Shown: positions 29,373-36,052 of the stretch, one piece after another | Numbering within the stretch: the stretch's first letter is position 1 | Layout: every line of letters starts with the position of its first letter | Virus record (IMG/VR): IMGVR_UViG_3300037042_003768 | Coordinates: 1 to 36,052 of that record | Reading direction: 5' to 3' (one strand) | Source: a virus | DNA length: 36,052 nucleotides | Position numbers and translations under genes: made by a program | Notes under the pieces: model-generated | Told to the model about the DNA's origin: nothing | Seen by the model: only the letters and a program-made list of their open reading frames with translations | Database searches by the model: none

Positions 29373-29390
29373 GGTGGACAGTGGCGGACG
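29373..29390. promoter_or_regulatory. Second tandem operator O2
   Basis: GGTGGACAG then TGGCGGACG, a degenerate repeat of O1. It is flanked on the plus strand by TTGCGC (29367-29372) and TAGAGT (29391-29396) with 18-bp spacing, a weak rightward promoter candidate. TAGAGTA also follows O1 in mirrored context. Confidence 0.5.
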
Positions 29391-29414
29391 TAGAGTAGGG
29401 ACAGCAAAGAAAGG

Positions 29415-29428
29415 AGGCCATATGGCCT
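29415..29428. terminator. 14-bp palindrome after the lysis genes
   Basis: AGGCCATATGGCCT is a perfect palindrome. On the minus strand it comes 27 nt after the last lysis gene stop and is followed by CCTTTCTTTG, so it may end the late transcript. On the plus strand the same bases hold an AAAGGAGG ribosome site and ATG (see the next entry). Confidence 0.45.
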
Positions 29429-29574
29429 ACGGGGAAGAGAGGGTGAGGCGGGCACTACCTCGCCACGCAGACGACGGCCGCGACCAGCCAGCCGACCACG
29501 AAGGCGATGAGGTCGATGACATCGCCGAAGGGCCAGGACCACCGCCACCACCGGGCCAGGACCGGCGTGGCTAG
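29422..29574 (+). CDS. Possible 50-aa plus-strand ORF, antisense to the last lysis gene
   Basis: ATG 29422 follows AAAGGAGG at ideal distance and lies after a weak rightward promoter candidate. It encodes a charged peptide starting MAYGEERVRRALPRHADDGR. It overlaps the opposite-strand membrane gene by 120 nt, and its composition could simply mirror that gene. It is the only plausible plus-strand gene. Confidence 0.25.
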   Translation: MAYGEERVRRALPRHADDGRDQPADHEGDEVDDIAEGPGPPPPPGQDRRG

Positions 29575-29736
29575 CTCCCACGCGACGGCACCCACGAGCA
29601 CTACGACCGACGCCCAGCCGATCCCGGGATAGCCCCACAGCGCGTGGGCGGCGATCGGGAGGACGAAGCCGATCCATGCGTGGATGAATCGTCCCATGCT
29701 CCACCACGGGCCGGCCTTGGCCCGCCAGACGGTCAC
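29455..29736 (-). CDS. Small multi-pass membrane protein of the lysis module (93 aa)
   Basis: ATG 29736 overlaps the holin-like stop (ATGA). Three hydrophobic segments: FIHAWIGFVLPIAAHALWGY, ASVVVLVGAVAWELATPVLA and GDVIDLIAFVVGWLVAAVVC. The pattern of acidic residues in the helices is a little like VanZ-type proteins. Could be a second holin or antiholin. Last gene of the late chain. Confidence 0.6.
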   Translation of the reverse strand: MTVWRAKAGPWWSMGRFIHAWIGFVLPIAAHALWGYPGIGWASVVVLVGAVAWELATPVLARWWRWSWPFGDVIDLIAFVVGWLVAAVVCVAR

Positions 29737-29948
29737 CGGAGCGGTCGGTTTGCCCTGGTTGCGTCCGTGTTCGCCTGGATGGCGTCCCTGGCCCCGAAGA
29801 TCGTGACCACGACGCCGATGATGGCGATGATCTGGGGCAGGACCTCACCCCACGGGATCGGCCCGCCGCTGGCAATCGCGTTGCCGATCGTCGCTGCGAT
29901 CCCGCCGAGTCCCGCGATGACCGCTCCCCACTTCGTCTTCGATATCAT
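29733..29948 (-). CDS. Holin-like protein (71 aa)
   Basis: ATG 29948 has GGGGAG upstream. Two membrane helices: WGAVIAGLGGIAATIGNAIA and VLPQIIAIIGVVVTIFGARD, with a polar, charged C-terminus, the size and layout of small class II/III holins. It directly follows the endolysin. A longer upstream frame overlaps the endolysin and is noise. Confidence 0.7.
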   Translation of the reverse strand: MISKTKWGAVIAGLGGIAATIGNAIASGGPIPWGEVLPQIIAIIGVVVTIFGARDAIQANTDATRANRPLR

Positions 29949-30006
29949 GGTCGTTTTCTCCCCGCGCTTGTACGCGCGCCAACACGTCCAGACCAGTCGC
30001 GCCCGG

Positions 30007-30498
30007 TCAAGCACCGGGCCACTCGTTTGCCGCCGGCATTTCCGGCCACGGATCGTGCACCGGGACGCCCTCGGCCCCGGATACATTGCGCTCCAGCCTC
30101 CACCCAGGCACCTGGAAGTGACACATGTCGCGGTGCTGCCCGAAGCAGCCCAGCCAATCTCCGCCCCACTCGATCCCGTATCGCTGCGCGATGCGACCGA
30201 GATGCTCAAACGGTGCGTGGCTCCAGTCACACGGCCCGGCCGCTGTGCGAAACGCCACGTCAACGGCCATCGCCGGGTTGCTGTTGTGCGGACTCTTCCC
30301 GGGCTCCGCCCAGGTCACGATCTTGCCCGGCGTCGTGCGCCCTTGCGCCCAGACCACGGCCTGCTGCGCGGGTGTCCGGTGCGTACAGGTCACGAACGCC
30401 CGAGGATCGTCCGGGTACTCGGCCCGGTGGTCTCGGATCGCGCACTGGATGCGGCGCCGAAGCTCCGAGTCCAGCAGATCAGGGTCACGGCTGCACAT
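30007..30498 (-). CDS. Endolysin, M15 peptidase (VanY/L-Ala-D-Glu type, 163 aa)
   Basis: Zinc peptidase motifs: SPHNSNPAMAVDVAF (S-x-H-x(6)-D, ~69-83) and GIEWGGDWLG followed by DMCHFQV (His ligand). HRTPAQQAVVWAQGR is also typical of M15 family phage lysins. Overlaps the spanin-like gene by 14 nt. Cleaves the peptide part of peptidoglycan at the end of infection. Confidence 0.85.
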   Translation of the reverse strand: MCSRDPDLLDSELRRRIQCAIRDHRAEYPDDPRAFVTCTHRTPAQQAVVWAQGRTTPGKIVTWAEPGKSPHNSNPAMAVDVAFRTAAGPCDWSHAPFEHLGRIAQRYGIEWGGDWLGCFGQHRDMCHFQVPGWRLERNVSGAEGVPVHDPWPEMPAANEWPGA

Positions 30499-30757
30499 GG
30501 CGAAGCTCCATTCTCAGCGAATCCACCTTTGCCTCAGCCTTCAAGCGGTCAAACCTCGTTACCATGACCACCTGATTCAGCGAGTCAAGCTTTGCGATCA
30601 CAGATTCGACCAGCTCTTGCCGAAGCTCCGTGCGGATGTCCAGCACCCGGAGGTTGACGGTTGCCGTACCCAAGATGAGCACGTACATGCCCACGGTGAG
30701 AAGCAAGCACGCGCCGGTGAGTGCCATCCACGCGATACGAGCGCGTGGGACGTTCAT
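30485..30757 (-). CDS. i-spanin-like membrane/coiled-coil protein (90 aa)
   Basis: N-terminal membrane helix (MALTGACLLLTVGMYVLILG) followed by a periplasmic coiled coil (RTELRQELVESVIAKLDSLN; LKAEAKVDSLRMEL). This is the Rz layout; no separate Rz1 lipoprotein lipobox is visible in or near it. Coupled to the XhlA-like gene by ATGA. Confidence 0.55.
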   Translation of the reverse strand: MNVPRARIAWMALTGACLLLTVGMYVLILGTATVNLRVLDIRTELRQELVESVIAKLDSLNQVVMVTRFDRLKAEAKVDSLRMELRHVQP

Positions 30758-30999
30758 TTGAGCAATCCTTTCATGGCCCCGAGGATCACCCCCACGCCGA
30801 TGGCTTGCGCGGCGGCGATGATGCCCGCGATCTGCCAGCGCATGTTTTCCAGCTTACGGATGCGATCCTCGTGATCCGACGTGACCTTGATCTGAGGGCA
30901 GATGAACGGATGCGTTTCAATCACCCCGATCCTGCGTTCGGCTTCGTCGAGTCGCGCTTCGGTCTTCCCTCGCCAGCCATTGCCGCTGTCTTCCGCCAC
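30754..30999 (-). CDS. XhlA-like holin/hemolysin protein (81 aa)
   Basis: GTG 30999 follows CGGAGGAACGCACCA. N-terminal coiled coil (TEARLDEAERRIGVIETH; RIRKLEN) and C-terminal membrane helix (WQIAGIIAAAQAIGVGVILG) followed by MKGLLK, the XhlA arrangement. Confidence 0.65.
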   Translation of the reverse strand: MAEDSGNGWRGKTEARLDEAERRIGVIETHPFICPQIKVTSDHEDRIRKLENMRWQIAGIIAAAQAIGVGVILGAMKGLLK

Positions 31000-31023
31000 T
31001 GGTGCGTTCCTCCGGCTGTATCG

Positions 31024-31155
31024 CTAGACCTCGCAGATGAGCACCGCCATCGCGCCCGTCCGAGCCTGCGGCGGCTCCGCGTCAAGCACGCCCGAGATCA
31101 CACCGGCCACGCCGAGCGCGACCAGAAATATCAGAGTCAGCATCCAATTCGGCAT
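31024..31155 (-). CDS. Small membrane protein (43 aa)
   Basis: ATG 31155 follows AAGGATGACCCG. One N-terminal helix (WMLTLIFLVALGVAGVISGV) then a short tail ending MAVLICEV. Unknown; part of the lysis cluster by place. Confidence 0.55.
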   Translation of the reverse strand: MPNWMLTLIFLVALGVAGVISGVLDAEPPQARTGAMAVLICEV

Positions 31156-31165
31156 CGGGTCATCC

Positions 31166-31879
31166 TTACTCCACGGGCAAAAGTCCAATAAGATCTACAG
31201 AGCCAGCATCCGGTACTGTGACAAGTGCAACGTCCGATACTTCGTCCGAAAACCGTACAAAGTACCGAGATCCAGCCGGTGTGAAGTCCGAGTTCGGCCG
31301 CAATCGCACCGAAAACGACCCGTCACTCGCCGTGGTTGTCTCGATTGAGATGCTGTCAACCACACGACCCGTCTCGGCAATCAGCATCGGAGACAGCGCG
31401 TCCCGCTCGGAGATGTTCGGCTCGTCCTCCAGCACCAGCGGGAAAGACACAACCACCCCGGCCCGGGCCACTCCCGCGGCGTCCACAAGTCGGCCAGTAA
31501 CCGTAACGAACTCAGCAACAGGCTCTGCGTACGAAAACACTTCCCCGGGCCACTCGTCGTGAGAACCAGGAATAGACAAAACATCATAGACAATGCTCAA
31601 ACCATCGGGAGAAACAAACTCACCGGAATAACCAACACCCAAAGCAACCCGTGCCAGATAGATCCGGCCAAGGGATAGATCTGGATCCGGTACTGCTTCG
31701 ACAGCGCCAGCTCGCGCCGAGAAAACGTCAAGCCGATACACCTCGCGGAGCGGGGCCGTTAGGTCACGAGAAAACCGGAACCACAGATCAGAATCTTCGC
31801 CCCACAAAACGGACGAGATGGAGAACGCTACCTCGCGGCCCGCCTGGAAGACATCGTCCCGTACTACAACCCGGCTCAT
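31166..31879 (-). CDS. Tail-associated protein with C-terminal beta-sandwich domain (237 aa)
   Basis: ATG 31879 follows GGGGGTGAA. Residues 1-122 are a unique beta-rich part. Residues ~124-237 (FVTVTGRLVDAAGVARAGVV, LEDEPNISERDALSP, TPAGSRYFVRFSDEV) match the 114-aa upstream protein along its whole length. The VxGxLVDAxGxxxxGVxVSF pattern is like carboxypeptidase-regulatory/Ig-like domains. Probably part of a surface appendage. Confidence 0.65.
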   Translation of the reverse strand: MSRVVVRDDVFQAGREVAFSISSVLWGEDSDLWFRFSRDLTAPLREVYRLDVFSARAGAVEAVPDPDLSLGRIYLARVALGVGYSGEFVSPDGLSIVYDVLSIPGSHDEWPGEVFSYAEPVAEFVTVTGRLVDAAGVARAGVVVSFPLVLEDEPNISERDALSPMLIAETGRVVDSISIETTTASDGSFSVRLRPNSDFTPAGSRYFVRFSDEVSDVALVTVPDAGSVDLIGLLPVE

Positions 31880-31902
31880 TTCACCCCCAGTTGGGCCACG
31901 AC

Positions 31903-32247
31903 CTATGTCGTCGGTAACAACGCAGAAATGTTCACCGGCCCAGTCGCCGGCACCGTGATCAGCGCCTCGTCCGCGGGCGAGTCAGAGAATGACACCAGGT
32001 AGCGAGACCCGACCGGAGTGATCTCCGTGTTGGGAGTCAGCGCCACCGTAAACGCCCCGCCGGTAGTCGTCACCACCACCACGGGCACACGCGAGACGAT
32101 ATTCGTCGACGTTGCCAATGGCCGCAGCGTCTCCTTCTCGGAGATGTTCGCCTCGTCCTCCAAGACGGGCGTGAACGAGATGGACACTCCCACGCGACCC
32201 GTCCCCGCCGAATCGACCAGGGTTCCTGTTACCGTTACCGCAGACAT
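31903..32247 (-). CDS. Single-domain beta-sandwich protein, paralogue of the 237-aa C-terminus (114 aa)
   Basis: ATG 32247 follows TAGGAGGATAG. It has VTVTGTLVDSAGTGRVGVSI, PVLEDEANISEKETLRPL and PVGSRYLVSFSDSPADEAL, aligned with the next gene's C-terminal domain including the final LLP. Either it forms a homopolymer or it caps the tail hub. Tandem paralogues imply duplication. Confidence 0.65.
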   Translation of the reverse strand: MSAVTVTGTLVDSAGTGRVGVSISFTPVLEDEANISEKETLRPLATSTNIVSRVPVVVVTTTGGAFTVALTPNTEITPVGSRYLVSFSDSPADEALITVPATGPVNISALLPTT

Positions 32248-32255
32248 CTATCCTC

Positions 32256-35200
32256 CTACGCCGGTTCCGCCGCGGGCAGCACCGGAATCGGCATCGCCTG
32301 CACGACCGGGAGAACCACCGCCGGCCACTCCCGAAGCGTGATCCGGGTCAGCCCTGCGTTCACGTTGTGATCTGAGTTCTTGACCACGAAGGTGGAGTCG
32401 AATCCGAGCCTGGTATTCCAGCAATCCGCAGTGAGAAGCGGCTGGTACATCGGGAACAGTTCCGACTCGACCTCGATTTCCAGCGACTCCGGCGACAGTT
32501 GCCCTAGCAGAAACTTGCATAGATCAGGCGCGCGGGCTGCCGTCATCAGCTGGTTGTCGACCTGGTAGGAACGCACACGCCGCAGGGCAATCGACACGGA
32601 ATCTTCCGCGAACGCCTTGGCGTCGGGCGCGTCTTCCATGGTAAGTCCGGGAAGGGTGATCTCGATGGAGTCCCCCGCCGTGAATCCTACCGGCCCCTCG
32701 GGACTGGGGGTGAGCTTCACGAGCAGGCCGAAATCATTAGTGGAGTCCTTCAGCGACCACCAGCCCGAGTTGCCGGACCCGTCTACCGGGTACTCGATGG
32801 CCGCTCCCCCGTTGAGATACTGCGGATTGGCCATCTGACAGTAGGCCCGCCAGTAGGTTCCATCCATGGTCGTAGACGTTGCGCCTCCGAACTCGTCGTA
32901 ATTTCCAGCGACGCAGATCAGCACCACCCGCCGGCAGTCCACCCCGACCTGCCGTACCTCAATGGTCCCATTGAACTCGACGGGATCCCCGGTCGCCTCG
33001 ACGTATCGGACCGGAACGTACTTCACGTCCGGCTTGCCCAGCGTCGGCACGCCCGCGCGACACTCCACTCTGTTGTAGAAACTCTTTCGATCACGTCGTT
33101 TGGTAACCTTCCGCGTGGTCGTGTCTCCATCAATCGTCACCGTCCCGGCCGATCCCGTGTCCGGCCGCTTCTGAAAGATGAATTGCCCGCTCTCATCGAA
33201 GCGTGTGACGAAGTCGGCCAGCTCGGCAATCTGCGTCAGCGCTTCGTACCGACTCAGCCCGGAGAAGTCAGCCAGGTCGATGCGGGGGGTGAGCCAAGGC
33301 GCGAACTGCCAGAGGTAGCACTTGCCGGTATCAGCCACGCCCGGACGAAGGTCGGGAATGTCGCCGCAGGAGACGCCCAGAACGCGAGGGTTCGTCTCAG
33401 TCGTGAACGCAATCTGTGAGGCGAGGGCCTTGTCGCCCGGGACCGTGACCCGATCGACTACGCGGCCGGTGACTCCGCCCTTCGTGGTCCAGAGCGTGTT
33501 GTAACCGTAGTGGACGAACCACGCCTGGCCCGTGGAAGCCTGGTTCGTGAAGCCAACCCAAGGGTTACGACTCACGTAGATGATGTTGGCTCCACTGTCG
33601 AAGTCGGTCCAGAACGCTGCTGCGCCAAGGTTCTTGACGAGAAGGAACTTCTTGTGATGCGGACTGCTAGCATACCAAGCGTCGTCCGGGTTCTGGGCGG
33701 CCATGATGCAGCCGACGGCCCCGAGCGCGGAATCGTAGGTTGCTCCGGTGAAGATGTAGCCCTCGTACCATCCGGTCCCGTTCGGAGACTGCCAGATCAC
33801 GGAATGCGCGGATCCATTGTGGCAGTGGCATGAGATCCGATTCTGGACATAACTCGTGTCTGAGCCGAAGGTATTTGTCACCCAGTACAGCGTCCCGCCC
33901 GTCTTCCATAGTGCGGCCGGGACCTCGTAAGACGACGTGTCGTAGAAGGTGCTGATGGCGTTCGTTGAGATGGTATACTTCCGCAGGATGAACCGGTCCG
34001 CGATGTACTCCCAATAATAGACGGCCCGGCCGTTCGTATCGTGCCAGAACTGATAACTCCCGCAAAGGTGCGTTGAGACATGCCAGGGCGTAGGATTCCA
34101 GGTCGAAGAAATGCGAACATAGGTCCACGGCAGCGTTGTGCTGATGGTGTACGGAGCCACCGCCGGAACCGGGATGTCGGGGTCAGCCGTCGGTGCGTGG
34201 AGGTATTTCGCCTTGCAGTAAATCCCGCTCACGAGCGGAACGTTCCCAAAGAAGTAGAGATCCTGCGGAGCGAACGCCACAGCGTTGATCTGGCCAGTAG
34301 GATGCCCGACGTAGCGGCCATACATGCTCGACTGGTGACCGCGCCGAAACAGCCGATCCCCGGGGAAGAGCGTCGAGAGCGTCGCCGCAGCGTCATCCGT
34401 CGTCCAGAGTTGCCCTGGCATCGTCGCCCCCGACACTTTGAACATATAGCCAACAACGGTGGCCGACGTCGTGTCCGTGGCCCAGGCAATGAAACAGACA
34501 TACCCACCCGTCGCATCGTAGAATGCCCGCCGCGTAATCAGCGTCGCCGGAAGCTCTACCACCAGCGTGTACGTGTCCGTCGTCACGTCGTGCCGGTAGA
34601 TCTTGTTTTCGACTCCCAGCCACGTATACGTCCCGTCGTGCGCGAGCGCCCGCGTGAGCCCGACTGACCCGTCCTCGGGAGGGCGCCCCCAGATCGACAG
34701 ATCCCAGCGACCGTCTTGCGTCGGAATCTGCCGCACCGGATCGATGGTCGCCCCGGAGATCTCATTGATGCCGGACGATACCAGGAACGGATGACAGTAC
34801 CCGGTGACGACGCAGGTCTCTCCAATCTCGATGCCTTCGGAGGTGGGAACGAAGAGGGCGAGCGTGGCCACTGACGTAGACGAGCCGTTTTCCACGCTAC
34901 TGGAAATCGTGGCAACCTTTCCGGCTCCGGACCCAGTTCGGATCACCAGACAATAGCCGGCCAGGACTCCGTTGGTGTGCAAACCAGATAGGTCTGGAGA
35001 CCACACGCCCATATACCGCTGCACCGTAATCGTCGTAGCGCTCCTGGCCGAGATATAGCAGAGGACGTCACCCGAATAGATCGGTGCCCATCGGTCCTTT
35101 TGGGTCAGAAGCAAGCGCACCGCCCGATTGATGCTGATCTGGGAGTACCACGAGTCCCCGAGCTTCACGTCCTCGGCCGACTCGCCGGCCAAGAACGACC

Positions 35201-35654
35201 CGAACCCGAGCACCGACATCTGCGCTTGTCCGGTGTCGTTGTCGGTCACCAGCTCGTCTACCAGGCCCGTGAAGAGCGGATACCACGCTCCCCACGAGCC
35301 GTCTGCCTCCTGGGCCGAGACCGACACCCGGGTGAGGATGTCCTCTACCGGGGAGACATCGTGCAGCGCATCGGCCGGTGCCGTGTGATCGCCATCCCAG
35401 AATCCGTGTTCGTTCCACGTCGCCGGCTGGTTGTCCAGGGTCAGAGTCAGATCGGTTGCCGTGAAGCTGTGCAGCGTGGTCTCAGACGCCTGCTGAATCG
35501 GCCCGTGCTCGATCAGCTTGTCGGTGTAGTCCTTGGCCAGCACCGCCTGCCACACCATGGCCAACCGGCCGGTGGCGCCGTAGCGGGCGTTGCACAGCTC
35601 CAGCTTTGACCGGAGGGCAACGTGGGCATTGCGCAGTTGGGCGGATAGAGACAT
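32256..35654 (-). CDS. Large tail hub/tip protein with a long inserted domain (1132 aa)
   Basis: The N-terminus is a hub domain: AKDYTDKLIEHGPIQQASET and TLHSFTATDLTLTLDNQPAT, as in phage tail-tip attachment proteins. Residues ~330-740 form a long region rich in Trp, Tyr and short beta strands (DGTYTWLGVENKIYRH, GQLWTTDDAAATLSTLFPG, KFLLVKNLGAAAFWTDFDSG), perhaps a beta-propeller. The C-terminal third resumes hub-like sequence (YEALTQIAELADFVTRFDES; FYNRVECRAG). It follows the fibre rather than preceding it, which is not the common order. The role in baseplate assembly and host contact is inferred. Confidence 0.75.
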   Translation of the reverse strand: MSLSAQLRNAHVALRSKLELCNARYGATGRLAMVWQAVLAKDYTDKLIEHGPIQQASETTLHSFTATDLTLTLDNQPATWNEHGFWDGDHTAPADALHDVSPVEDILTRVSVSAQEADGSWGAWYPLFTGLVDELVTDNDTGQAQMSVLGFGSFLAGESAEDVKLGDSWYSQISINRAVRLLLTQKDRWAPIYSGDVLCYISARSATTITVQRYMGVWSPDLSGLHTNGVLAGYCLVIRTGSGAGKVATISSSVENGSSTSVATLALFVPTSEGIEIGETCVVTGYCHPFLVSSGINEISGATIDPVRQIPTQDGRWDLSIWGRPPEDGSVGLTRALAHDGTYTWLGVENKIYRHDVTTDTYTLVVELPATLITRRAFYDATGGYVCFIAWATDTTSATVVGYMFKVSGATMPGQLWTTDDAAATLSTLFPGDRLFRRGHQSSMYGRYVGHPTGQINAVAFAPQDLYFFGNVPLVSGIYCKAKYLHAPTADPDIPVPAVAPYTISTTLPWTYVRISSTWNPTPWHVSTHLCGSYQFWHDTNGRAVYYWEYIADRFILRKYTISTNAISTFYDTSSYEVPAALWKTGGTLYWVTNTFGSDTSYVQNRISCHCHNGSAHSVIWQSPNGTGWYEGYIFTGATYDSALGAVGCIMAAQNPDDAWYASSPHHKKFLLVKNLGAAAFWTDFDSGANIIYVSRNPWVGFTNQASTGQAWFVHYGYNTLWTTKGGVTGRVVDRVTVPGDKALASQIAFTTETNPRVLGVSCGDIPDLRPGVADTGKCYLWQFAPWLTPRIDLADFSGLSRYEALTQIAELADFVTRFDESGQFIFQKRPDTGSAGTVTIDGDTTTRKVTKRRDRKSFYNRVECRAGVPTLGKPDVKYVPVRYVEATGDPVEFNGTIEVRQVGVDCRRVVLICVAGNYDEFGGATSTTMDGTYWRAYCQMANPQYLNGGAAIEYPVDGSGNSGWWSLKDSTNDFGLLVKLTPSPEGPVGFTAGDSIEITLPGLTMEDAPDAKAFAEDSVSIALRRVRSYQVDNQLMTAARAPDLCKFLLGQLSPESLEIEVESELFPMYQPLLTADCWNTRLGFDSTFVVKNSDHNVNAGLTRITLREWPAVVLPVVQAMPIPVLPAAEPA

Positions 35655-35657
35655 TGG

Positions 35658-36052
35658 CTATGGCATCCAATACAGATATGAGACACTGCCTGCCCACGGA
35701 ACAGCACTTCCCTCATCAAGTTTCTGCATGAATATGCGCACGCTGTCAGTCATGCAATACCCAAGCTGCGACACAAAGTCTGCAGGAGAGCTTAAGTGTG
35801 GCGTTACTACGATGTTCCCGGATCCAGTCATCCCCGGAACATACAGAGACCACTTCCCCTCTGCATCTATAGTTGCCCGACCGCCCACGGGCAAGACGCA
35901 TGTCGGTGACCCGGTGAGCCGAGAAGCCTTAACAGTAGTCGTCCCAGTCCCGCCCTGATTCTTGATCTTCAGATGTTTCGCGTCCGCAGCCGACACAGTT
36001 CCGACAAGCGAGATAGTGTCCCCGACTGCATCCCCTGCCGTAAACACGCTCG
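35658..36052 (-). CDS. Tail fibre/adhesin, C-terminal part (continuation of the gene at 1-1802)
   Basis: This is the last ~130 codons of the 689-aa fibre, in the same frame as 1802-1 once the circle is closed. It begins inside the stretch ...FTAGDAVGDTISLVGT... and ends ...SVSYLYWMP. The composition is beta-rich (Thr, Val, Gly), as expected for a fibre tip. The stop lies 3 nt before the start of the 1132-aa tail hub gene, so the two are co-transcribed. An ATG at 36047 is internal and not a true start. Confidence 0.75.
   Translation of the reverse strand, partial: SVFTAGDAVGDTISLVGTVSAADAKHLKIKNQGGTGTTTVKASRLTGSPTCVLPVGGRATIDAEGKWSLYVPGMTGSGNIVVTPHLSSPADFVSQLGYCMTDSVRIFMQKLDEGSAVPWAGSVSYLYWMP
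35926..36052. repeat. 127-bp terminal direct repeat, right copy
   Basis: Exact copy of bases 1-127. The minus-strand fibre frame entering here is the same frame that leaves the window at base 1, so position p is equivalent to p+35925. Confidence 0.95.

Noticed and set aside
29455-36052. Diversity-generating retroelement acting on the fibre or hub
   Set aside because: No reverse transcriptase gene and no template/variable repeat pair was seen.
1-36052. tRNA or tmRNA genes
   Set aside because: No cloverleaf-compatible sequence with a T-loop motif was noticed on either strand. A tRNAscan run would be decisive.

Overview
The window is a complete, circularly permuted genome of a tailed phage with a long non-contractile tail (siphovirus morphology inferred). 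The first 127 bases are repeated exactly as the last 127 bases (35926-36052), so the contig closes into a circle of 35,925 bp. One structural gene, the 689-aa fibre protein, is cut by the window edges and must be read across that junction. The DNA is GC-rich and essentially every gene lies on the minus strand, in tightly packed chains with ATGA, GTGA or TGATG stop/start overlaps. No integrase, partition ATPase, transposase, tRNA or CRISPR array is visible. The host cannot be named. An M15-type endolysin next to a membrane/coiled-coil spanin-like protein suggests a Gram-negative host, which is inference.

Layout in transcription order, starting from the only clear sigma70-like promoter (29310-29338, minus strand). 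(1) 29303-26055: a leaderless ribbon-helix-helix-like regulator, four small zinc-ribbon or membrane genes, then a recombination module: PD-(D/E)XK nuclease with Fe-S cysteines, Sak4-like RecA-fold ATPase and an SSB-like protein. (2) 25997-21382: an accessory block of very small genes. Many are zinc ribbons, and three loci encode low-complexity tandem repeats (Ser-Gly-Tyr-Gly-Asp-Gly; Ser-Arg/Trp/Gly; Ala-Ser-Ala-Trp). (3) 21353-17323: a DNA methyltransferase disrupted by an HNH endonuclease gene, a VRR-NUC nuclease, a basic lower-GC gene, and a DnaB-N/RepA-like helicase followed by an iteron-like repeat cluster. (4) 17160-7380: HTH protein, ParB-like protein, TerS, TerL, portal, MuF, protease-scaffold, a major capsid protein with an Ig-like insertion, and connector genes. 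(5) 6874 through position 1 and on to 31166: tail terminator-like protein with a lectin-like insertion, major tail protein, G/GT chaperones joined by a -1 frameshift site, tape measure, small tail-tip genes, anchored fibre, large tail hub and two related beta-domain proteins. (6) 31155-29455: lysis module.

The most unusual signals are these. A ~50-nt structured leader is duplicated upstream of the major capsid and major tail genes only. The early promoter has a tandem operator filling its -35/-10 spacer, with a second copy nearby. The methyltransferase/HNH locus looks like homing-driven mosaicism and keeps the old 3' end of the methyltransferase. The accessory block carries the in-frame repeat genes and their shared gene-junction sequences.
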